A stretch of 64,000 nucleotides of DNA, taken from positions 288,631,501-288,695,500 of the forward strand of contig OX465599.1 in assembly GCA_950022295.1 (NCBI GenBank). The letters are read 5' to 3'. A program made the translations under genes and the position numbers. Each line of letters starts with the position of its first letter. The first letter of the stretch is position 1. Below, one piece after another: positions 56,437 through 64,000 of this stretch. This stretch comes from Bromus sterilis (Eukaryota; Streptophyta; Magnoliopsida; Poales; Poaceae). The notes beneath the pieces were generated by a model, which was not told the origin of the DNA, ran no database searches, and saw only the letters and a program-made list of their open reading frames with translations.

Positions 56437-58765
56437 GGGTAACATCGTAGCATCCCAAGCATGCATACTAAGCAGGGGCTGAGCAACGAGCAATAGTAAC
56501 ATAGCAGTACAAGGTTTGCTGGGAAGGGACATGGCTGTATCGGTTTGAAAGAGGTTGTAAACATGTGGTAGGATCAAACATCGAACCTAACCTAGACTAG
56601 CATGCAAACCGCTGGTTGAAATAGAATGGATCATAAGTAATGTATAGTCCTTGCCTGTTGATAAGTCGGGTTCCGAAGGTATAGTTGATCGCAAGCTCGC
56701 ATTGTCTCCGAAGGTACCCGCGGAAGCACACAAGACGGTAAACACTGGAAACCAATCAACGAGCAAGCATCTATTACTACGAGGCAAACACGAGCAAACA
56801 TCAACAAGAAGGCAACACGAGACATCGCACCTACCGTCGAGAGCGGTCACTAACAGGTTAAGTGGAGTACTTGTCACACACGACGATACCACACATTTAC
56901 GATGGTTCAGGTTGTTTAGTTACAGGTGATCAACAAAGGATGTTAACATGGCAACTCAATCAATCATGGCATAGCACACAAACATGGCAAGAGGTTAAGC
57001 ATAAGAGAAACTATATATGCTAGTCAATTTAAGTGAGGCACAAGCCTAAACATGGCATACACTAAGTGCCCCACGACAATTAAAGCATTTGGTACTGGTC
57101 TGTCCTAAACATAATATTATTATTTTTATTAGCAAGCAAGAGCAGCATAAACACAATCTACATGCAATTCTAGTCAAGTTACATATAAAAAACATTTTTA
57201 TCAAAGCAACGGTTAAAAAGTTATGGAAGATTACAATTAAAGTGGCAAGGGTTGTAATTAACAGTAAAACATCATGTAAACAAAGTCAAACATGGCAAAA
57301 GAGCACATTTTATTAATCTACACGAAAAACTAAGCAAGTTTCATGTTTAAAGCGTCGCGATCCGAGCTATCTTAAAAAGATACCGCCCTCGCAAAATCCT
57401 ATGTTTTTCTGTAATTATTTAATGTGCAAAATAATTGCTAAACACTCACTGGGCCGAAACAGCACTAACGGGCCTATACACGTGAGCGCGGAATAAATAA
57501 ACCACGCACAGGGCGTTACATAGCCATAAGGTTAATGGGAAAAGTCTAACAGTAGCTAAAGGAAAAAGGGAAAAAAAGAAGAGAGACAAAAAAAGGGAGG
57601 GGCTCACCCCGTGGGCTAGGCCCAAGATGGCAGCTGGGGCGGAGGTAGGCCGGCTGGGCGTGCTGGGCCTTGGGGGGCGCGGCCCACGTCACTGGCCAGG
57701 CCCAGCCAGGCGCGACTGGAGGGAGGCACGGGGGTCGTCCCGATCGGGTCTTCCCGACGGGCGACGGCCACGGCGGCTGGTGGCTCTCCGGCGGTCGGGA
57801 GAGACCGGGACGGTCGGGCGGCGGGCGGAGGAGGTCGAGGAGCGCGAGGGGCAGCCGGATCTCTCCGCCAACCGCCGGGATCTTGGCCAGAGAGGGCGGT
57901 GCGGGGTCGAGCCGACGGTTGGGGAGCTTCGAAGCTCCATGGCCATGGTGGCAAGAACACGGGGGAGAGAGCAGAGTTAGATGGGGAAGAGAGAAGGGAA
58001 AGGTAAGAGAGCAGGGCGCGTGGAGCGGAGGTGCAGACCTGCGGGGCTCAGCGGCTCGCTGTCCGGGGCTACTCCAGCGACGGGCGTGGAGGTGCTCGGG
58101 CGTGCAGGGAAGAGAGGAGCTCCACGGGGCTGGGGCTGGGGCGCGTCTAGACCGTTGGATCGGCCGATCCGACGGTCTAGATCGCAGGAAATTAGGATTT
58201 CGGGATTTTGGGATAAACTGGGCAAAGTGGAGGGGGTGGCTGCAATTTTGGACTAGGGAAACCCTAGAATGGGGTGGGAGTGTGGAGGTCTTTATATAGC
58301 CCAGGTGGCTGGCAATTTGCTAAAACATCACCGGTTTTTCTCTCGCGCGCGCGGTGTTTACGTTTCTGACCGCCGGGGGTCCGCAGTACCTCCGATTCGG
58401 GTAAAACTTCGAACTGCGCGATCGGCGCGTCGAGCCGGCGGCGTTCACCTCGCGCTGGAACCGTTCCGAGAACATTTTCCGGCGCGCTATAAAAATATCC
58501 CGTTTACTTATTAAACGGGGTTTTTGTTCCGTTGGCTGCGGTTGGTCTCGTGCGGTTTTCGCGACGGTGATCGGGTGAAACCCGGTGCCGCAAAGGTCGA
58601 GTGTCAGGGTGGCAAGGGTCGGTCTCCTTCCGGTACGAGATAAGAGGGGGGAAAATAATTGCCGATCGATAAATCGGGGATGCAAACACCGCAAACAAAT
58701 CAGACAATCAAACAATTCACACCGAAAACAAAAAATTTAATTTTTGTGAAATCTGGGTTGTTACA
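56437..58765 (-). repeat. Element D 5' LTR, part 2 (right of the LINE)
   Basis: Starts with the right copy of GGGTAACATCG and continues the alignment with the other D LTR (19010 onward, then 46125-46334). GC-rich block 57640-58160, TATA-like TATATAAAG (minus strand) near 58291. Ends GGTTGTTACA at 58765, followed by the TCGGG duplication. Confidence 0.9.
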
Positions 58766-58770
58766 TCGGG

Positions 58771-59590
58771 TCATGATGACCTTGCGGGACATGAATACTA
58801 TAATAATATCGAAGCATAAGCATCATGGTTCCCTCCATGAGAAAGCTTGGCAAGAGTATGGGTCTGCTATCTACTTTGTTCGTTTCCCGGGTCTGTTCTC
58901 CTAGCCGGGTCTAATTCGGAGTGAATCTCGTCTTTAAAAATAGCTAGAACGGCTAAGTCATCTATAAACATGTTTCGCAAAACGAGCAGTAAAAAAGATC
59001 TACAAGACCTAATTATAAAGTAAAATATGTGGTATTTATTCGAGACTGTGAGATTGAAAAGGCCTATGATTCTTGAAAAAAGACATGGATAGATCTACGG
59101 GACATTTCTCTAAGAATAAAGCGGCGGAGCGTATTGACGAACTATTTTCGGATGGTTTCCGATGAATTATAACATCTGCAGATCTATCATTGTTCGGTTC
59201 GTGCATTTTTTTCTCAAGAAGATAGTGGCGACGAAGAAATCAAGAACTTACAAAAAGAACCACGCTACATCTGCGCATTGAGGGATTTCTATGAGGATCT
59301 AAACAAATGTTGGAATTCCGAGGGGATCTCAACAATCTATGGCAAGAGATCCTCGATCTAATCCAGTATGCAATAAGGCATGCTTACTAAGCGGTGGCAT
59401 TGGCGATGCACATGAGGAAAATGTCACGAGGCGCATGAGGAAGAAGATGAACTCACTTGTGCGATTTGCGAGAATGGCGGGGCCCCAGATTCTTCACGAC
59501 TTCGGCGGCGGAGAACTTCTGCTTCGTCAAATGGCGGAGATGGTCGGAGGGCGGTTTAGTCTTTGCTGCGCGAGGAGGAAGAAGAAGATC
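58771..59590. other. Unassigned DNA, right flank of the D nest
   Basis: No recognisable coding sequence on either strand. Short open frames such as 59339-59626 show no domain. It was joined to 17560 before D inserted, so it may belong to the same old transposon. Confidence 0.45.
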
Positions 59591-60035
59591 TTCAACACCC
59601 TTCTCATGTGTGATGCAGGAAGCTAACACATGAATAGACTAAGGTATGGCTCAAGAGGCCTATATGTGGACATAGAGAGGGCAACAACAATTTTTGGGTA
59701 AATTGCAAAAGCCAAAACTTGAACTCAATACACTACGCTCTGATACCATGTTGAGCTTCATGCCCTAGCCAACGCAACCAGAAGTCTGAATCGATGAAAA
59801 AGGCTAGGCAATCAACATACACACTTCAACACCCCCTCTCATGTGTGATGTGGGAAGTTAACACATGAATGAACTAGGTATGGCTCAAAAGGCCTATACC
59901 TGGACATAAATGGGGAAATAATAATTTTTGGATAAATTGTGAAAGCCATGACTTAAACTCAAGATCTTAGGCTCTAATACCATTTTAAGCTTCATGCACT
60001 CACGAGCGCAACCAAAAGTTTGAACTGATGGAAAT
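59591..60035 (-). mobile_element. Tandem miniature LTR element (SMART/TRIM-like)
   Basis: A central LTR of 83 bp (59749-59831, TGTTGAGC...CTTCAACA) has a Met-type primer site on one side (59737-59748, minus strand TGGTATCAGAGC) and a polypurine-like GAGAGGGGG (minus strand) on the other. About 150-bp internal regions on both sides (59598-59748 and 59832-59982) are similar to each other. A decayed third LTR starts at 59983 beside a mutated primer site, and only a few bases of an outer LTR remain at 59591-59597. This is an LTR-internal-LTR-internal-LTR arrangement of a very small element. Confidence 0.6.
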
Positions 60036-60733
60036 GACCAATGTTGAGCTAGTGTGTTTGGCGCATCTGTTGTTGGAGATCTCATCTTCCATTTCTTGGT
60101 AACAATGTCTTCACTATCTTTGACTTTTTTTTAATCATGTAGCACCTGTATCACTAGAGTAATGGCGTGTCTGGTCTAGCCTATCCATACACTTTGTTAC
60201 CCCTATTTTTCACATGACCTAGACTCAATTTCTTGATAACGTTGATGGCAATATTAGTCATCAACTAAACTTTCTCACATCTTGCCTACTTTGTGGTCCT
60301 AATTTTGTTTGCAGTTGATTGTGTAAGTTTATTATATTGTTCCAAGGCCCACACTTGTATTTCAATGCTCTCATAGTTGGCTTGAACCAAACATGATCAC
60401 AAACTTTCCTTAAGGTTGGCATCATCGAAAGTAATATCGTTTGATGGCAAGAGTTATTAAACAAGTTCGTTGTGTCCTTACAAAAATTAGAATACATATT
60501 ATTCATGTTGTCTTCCTATAGAGGTGATTGTGTTGGTGTTCTCTTCATAGATATTGCTTGGATGCAACTAGGTCTTTTGACACACTTAGTTTTCCACACA
60601 TCATAAAAACCTTGAGGGTAGTTCTTGGATTATCGAAACAAAGATGGGAAATCAAAGACGTGATGGTGGTCATGGCTTTTGTCCAAGTTCTCGCAAGCGA
60701 TCAACAGAAAAGAAACGAAGTAGACTCTGAAAA
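60036..60733. other. Unassigned DNA upstream of the gene fragment
   Basis: No domain recognised. It may hold decayed introns or exons of the fragment that follows; I could not identify a PHD finger here. Confidence 0.4.
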
Positions 60734-62361
60734 TTGAGTAAGGATCAGGCAAACAAAACTCTGCAATATTTGAGAGTACCAATGACAAATACATATACCA
60801 GTGCCAATGGAAGAGGTGATGATGTAGTTGTGACTCAGAAAACAAGGAAAATTCCTTTAGTGGCGACTAGCAACACCATGGTTGATTGGTATCCAAAATA
60901 TTTGTCATCCTCAAGGGGTAACAATGAAAATGGGATGAGTTCCTCTTGCTCAAGGCCAAACAATGGCGTGGTTGGTCCACAGAAGAATGTTGAAATGCCC
61001 TCTTCCTCAAGGGTAAAAAATGACTTACAATCCTGGAAAAAAAATACATAGCATTATCCAAGGCTCAATCAATGTAATACTGAGAGGGCTTGGTCCTCTT
61101 CCTCAATGAAAAATGGTGGCCTGGATTCTCCACAAAAGAACAAGGCTAGGCCATCTTCTCCAAAATCAAACAATAATGTGGTGTCTTATCGAAAGAATGT
61201 TAAGTTATCCTCAAGGTTTAAGGAGTTAACATCCACAAGTGAGAATGTTGAGAACCATAGATCATCTTTGTCAAGGTTGAATAGCCCAATTTCTCCACAG
61301 AAGAATACCAACGAGCCTAGTATGTCTTCCTTGAGTCTGAACAATGGTAGATCTTCACCGCCGAAGAATATCGAGATGCGTACATATTGATCTTCAACTT
61401 TGTTCCTTTATTCGATAAGAACCATTCAAGTCGCCATCCTGTCGACGCATCTCAGATGAGAAATAGAGTGGATCAATATGCAAGTCACAATCAACATGGT
61501 AGTTGGAAATGGAACGCTGCCCTTACGAATGATGGAAGAGGCAATGATGACAAGTCTAAGAGCAAGATGACAAAACCATTGTTGGAAGAGAAGCTTGATT
61601 CACATGAGGACGGTTATAATGAAGTTGTGAATGGTACCATAAAAAATTCAAGCGAAATACCTATGGGGTATGAAGAGGAATACCGCGATGATGGTGATCA
61701 GAGTCTTTCAAGCCAGCAACCAATCATGGAAATGAGAAAATACATGCAACATTATGCAAATCACGATCAACGTGATAGTAGAAAGCGGAAGACTATCGTT
61801 ATGAATGACGGAAGAGGTGATGATGATGGGTTTAAGGGCAAGATGGAAGAATCTTTGTTGGAAGAGAAGCTTGATTCACATGATGATGAGGATAATGAAG
61901 TTGAGAATGACACGTTTAAGGGCAAGATGGTAGAATCGTTGTTGGAAGACAAGCTTGATTCACATGATGATGATGATGATGATGATAATAATGAAGTTGA
62001 GAATGTTATGTTGAAGAAAAGGAGAAAACTTATAGGGTATGAAGGTGAAGATGATGACGACGATGGTGGTCAAAATATCGTGAGTGTAAGTGCTACTGCT
62101 ATTATGACACAAGAAGTTGTTGTGAAGGATACCAATGTCTCCAATCCACCCGTTTCAGAATCTTTCAAGCTGCAACATCGTAGTTCCCTTCCCATCGATG
62201 AACCTATTTGGAGGTAGAACATATGATTTCATTTTCAATTTTAAACTATCAATAGCTAATCTCACTATATACTAATGCTTTTGATTGTTTATGCAACAGT
62301 GGAATCATTAAGCCATGCAACAAGGAATATGTTTCATTAGCGGCACATTTTTCAACAAAAT
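60734..62361 (+). pseudogene. Fragment of a PHD-finger/AIPP-type plant gene, cut by element I
   Basis: One frame from 60734 to 61387 (TAG at 61049, TGA at 61388) is rich in Ser/Asn/Pro with repeated PQKN and SSR motifs. A second frame, 61387-62217, holds repeats of a KM-x-x-x-LLEEKLDSH-acidic module three times (about 61566, 61840 and 61924) and ends in PIDEPIW. A GT donor follows (62213) and an AG acceptor after GTTTATGCAACAG at about 62300. The next exon begins SGIIKPCNKEYVSLAAHFSTK. That exon stops at 62361, where element I begins. The 'P-x-W ... AHFSTK' block resembles the C-terminal domain of plant RING/FYVE/PHD proteins of the AIPP2/AIPP3 group, from memory. The stops suggest a pseudogene, but the splice sites look sound. 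Confidence 0.45.
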
Positions 62362-62600
62362 TGTCGGGGGGATATCCCACGGCTAGACCCGGCTTGGAGA
62401 CAAAGCCGGTCGGATGACAAGACCCGGCTTGTGGATATTAAAGCCGGACGAAGGAATCAAGATTGGAGTCCACCTAACTTGGAAGATACGAAAAGCTACA
62501 AGACTTAGAGTAGGACTCGTATTGATATCCGACTTGTAATAGAATAAGAGACTAGTTTGTATCCTACTAGGACTCTACATGTAAGCCTCCCCCTTCCACC

Positions 62601-62608
62601 TATATAAG
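62601..62608 (+). promoter_or_regulatory. Putative TATA box of element I
   Basis: TATATAAG within the LTR, in the element's direction. A second candidate, TATAAA, lies at 63527. Sequence match only. Confidence 0.4.
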
Positions 62609-62797
62609 GAGGGGTAGGGCGCCCCAAACGGGACAACTCAAGCAGACTCAATACAACCTCAATAGGCTCTAAATTAGAGACTAGTCCCGGGTCATCTAAA
62701 CCCGGGACAATTAGACACAACTATAGGAGAGTCGATGTGACATCCTGGCTTAATAGGAATGATAGACTACTCATATCAACAAGGTGCACCTTCTTTT

Positions 62798-62893
62798 CCG
62801 GGAGCCCAGATCCAAAGAACTCCAAAGTTAAGCGTGCTTGGCTTGGAGCGATTTGAGGATGGGTGACCGACCGGGAAGTTGTTCCCGGGTGCG
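62798..62893 (+). ncRNA. 5S-rRNA-like sequence in the Cassandra 5' LTR
   Basis: Matches plant 5S rRNA in order: GAACTCCAAAGTTAAGCGTG, TGCTTGGCTTGGAG (box A region) and GAGGATGGGTGACCGACCGG (box C region), then GGGAAGTTGTTCCCGG. These are the internal RNA polymerase III promoter elements. It is a Cassandra LTR component, not an array member of 5S DNA. Confidence 0.85.
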
Positions 62894-63219
62894 CACGAGT
62901 GAGGACAAAGTGCGCAGGAAAGACTAGTGTTGGTCTGTGGGGACAGTCTAGATCCCGTCAGGCGTATGCCGGGAACCGGTGGCTGTGACCGGGGCGTAAC
63001 AAATGGTATCAGAGCCGACCCTTGCGGTTATACGGGCGTGTGTGGGTCAGTGCGCGAACATGTGAGACATGTGTCGGCACTGGACGCACAGACGTGTGCC
63101 AAGAGGGAACGTTCCTGTGGGCCGATGAGGACATCGGTTCCTTTGAGTGGTGGTGTATGTGACATCCTGGCTTAATAGGAATGATAGACTACTCATATCA
63201 ACAAGGGGCACCTTCTTTT

Positions 63220-63315
63220 TCGGGAGCCCAGATCCAAAGAACTCCAAAGTTAAGCGTGCTTGGCTTGGAGCGATTTGAGGATGGGTGACCGACCGGGAAG
63301 TTGTTCCCGGGTGCG
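63220..63315 (+). ncRNA. 5S-rRNA-like sequence in the Cassandra 3' LTR
   Basis: The same sequence 422 bp downstream, as the LTRs are duplicates. Boxes A and C are again intact by eye. Confidence 0.85.
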
Positions 63316-63634
63316 CACGAGTGAGGACAAAGTGCGCAGGAAAGACTAGTGTTGGTCTGTGGGGACAGTCTAGATCCCGCCAGGCGTACGCCAGGAACCG
63401 GTGGTTGTGACCGGGGCGTAACAGTCGATGACATGTCGGCGACTCTCCGTGAGCAAAGGAATAAGACCTAGCCACAAACATCATGTAGGGTTTTTACCGG
63501 ACGATGTTTCCCGGGGCCCGAAGCTGTATAAATCGCGTCTCTCTCTGTGATGTTCTTCTTCCTCGTACACTCGTAGCAAAGCCCCATAATCAAGTTCGAC
63601 TCTGCGAACATTTAACGTGTTTTTCCCACGACAG

Positions 63635-63651
63635 TTGGCGCCCACCGTGGG
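63635..63651 (+). other. Element I primer binding site
   Basis: TTGGCGCCCACCGTGGG, 1 bp after the LTR end. Confidence 0.8.
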
Positions 63652-64000
63652 TTCTACACAATAAGGGTGTTAACATCTTGGAGGAAATCCTCACAGGGAT
63701 CGAAAAATTCATGATCGTCCGGACGAAGAAGAACCGGCTCGAACAAATTTATATCAACAACTTTGATCTCACGATCACGGTCAGGAACAAGTCTGCATCA
63801 ACATATATCAGATTGACGGATAGATCGAAGCAAACGATCAAAAACCAAAGCGATCTGCCTAATCAGGATTCGATCAAAAAAAACGTAGCGTAGACAGAAA
63901 CGCTACGTGAAAAACCCATCAAGGATACGATTCTCAAGTTTTCGGTACATTCGCCGACTTCAAGTGTGGATGCCCGCGTACGGATTCCAATGCCCAGCGT
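63652..64000 (+). other. Element I leader, coding start not reached
   Basis: No domain recognised before the window ends. A 129-codon frame (63504-63893) begins inside the LTR and is probably not a gene. Confidence 0.4.

Larger units (their letters stand above)
17566..58765 (-). mobile_element. Element D: LTR element with about 600 bp internal region; outer shell of the nest
   Basis: Minus-strand element bounded by TGTAAGGCCC at 17566 and ...GGTTGTTACA at 58765, flanked by TCGGG on both sides (17561-17565 and 58766-58770). Element E splits its 3' LTR and a LINE splits its 5' LTR. Taking out the inserts, the 3' LTR is 3757 bp and the 5' LTR 3759 bp. The internal region (46335-46933) keeps an initiator-Met primer site and a 3'-end palindrome but has no coding sequence. 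It shares the 18-bp sequence GGCCGAAGTCGAGTCTAG with the leader of F (minus strand 46892-46875; plus strand 32685-32702), so it is probably a deletion derivative of the same chromovirus group. Confidence 0.88.
62736..63423 (+). mobile_element. Cassandra TRIM retrotransposon, complete
   Basis: 688 bp. Two 266-bp LTRs (62736-63001 and 63158-63423), each beginning TGTGACATCC and ending GGGGCGTAACA, nearly identical. A Met-type primer site (ATGGTATCAGAGCC, 63003-63016) follows the first LTR by 1 bp, and a short purine-rich stretch (GAGTGGTGGTG) precedes the second. TSD GTCGA at 62731-62735 and 63424-63428. No coding capacity. It is inserted inside the LTR of element I, so it is younger than I. 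Confidence 0.93.
62362..64000 (+). mobile_element. Element I: gypsy-type retrotransposon, 5' end only
   Basis: LTR from TGTCGGGG at 62362 to CCCACGACA at 63633, followed by primer site TTGGCGCCCACCGTGGG at 63635-63651, a form seen in Tat/Retand-type elements of grasses (from memory). Without the Cassandra insertion the LTR is about 579 bp. TATA-like CTATATAAGG at 62600 and TATAAA at 63527 are candidates for its promoter. The internal region to 64000 shows no domain yet. The 5 bp before it, AAAAT, is the expected target duplication. Confidence 0.75.

Noticed and set aside
62798..63315. A tandem array of true 5S rRNA genes
   Set aside because: Spacing, TSD, primer site and LTR ends show a Cassandra element; the 5S similarity is partial.
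1..64000. CRISPR arrays, bacterial operons, phage genes, classical tRNA genes
   Set aside because: None found. Short direct repeats are all explained by LTRs, target duplications or microsatellites; primer-site matches to tRNA-Met are only 11-14 bases.

Overview
This is plant nuclear DNA, almost certainly from a grass. The element set (Athila-type gypsy elements with Asp-type primer sites, Tekay/Del-type chromoviruses with 2.5-4 kb LTRs, a Cassandra TRIM, Stowaway MITEs and an L1-type LINE stacked inside one another) points to a Triticeae genome (wheat, Aegilops or barley relatives). Nothing looks prokaryotic. I see no intact host gene; the only host-gene-like sequence is a broken fragment at 60.7-62.4 kb. 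Family names come from memory of the lineages, not from a search.

Layout. (1) 1-13836: two nested minus-strand Athila-type elements. Element A (integrase to 5' LTR, running off the left edge) sits inside the 3' LTR of element B, which has gag and part of protease but no pol. (2) 13837-17560: older debris: an Athila gag fragment, two related Helitron-like elements, Stowaway MITE sequence, and a decayed minus-strand transposon protein. (3) 17561-58770: one nest held together by target-site duplications (TSDs). Element D (minus strand, TSD TCGGG, 17566-58765) has only about 600 bp of internal DNA. Its 3' LTR is split by element E (minus strand, TSD TGCGG, 21113-46119). E is split between its first ORF and gag by element F (plus strand, TSD TAAAC, 28575-42714). 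D's 5' LTR is split by a LINE (plus strand, 11-bp TSD, 48375-56436), and the LINE's ORF1 is split by a 1-kb hAT element (8-bp TSD). (4) 58771-64000: unassigned DNA, a tandem miniature LTR element, a host-gene fragment resembling the C-terminal part of plant PHD-finger/AIPP-type proteins, and a gypsy-type 5' LTR (element I) inserted in that fragment's second exon. A complete Cassandra TRIM with 5S-rRNA-like LTRs lies inside the LTR of I.

The element most likely to be functional is F: its gag-pol frame is open for about 1500 codons and both LTRs are complete. F also carries a 259-aa ORF between primer site and gag with the pattern of a double-stranded-RNA-binding domain, and strong splice-acceptor-like sequences stand directly before both this ORF and gag. 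E has an ORF in the same place (205 aa, diverged dsRBD-like fold pattern plus a coiled coil) and also has acceptor-like sequences before both ORFs. D, E and F share short LTR modules and a palindrome next to the polypurine tract, so D looks like a deletion derivative of the same clade that could be mobilised in trans. This accessory-ORF and splicing arrangement is the most interesting system I found.
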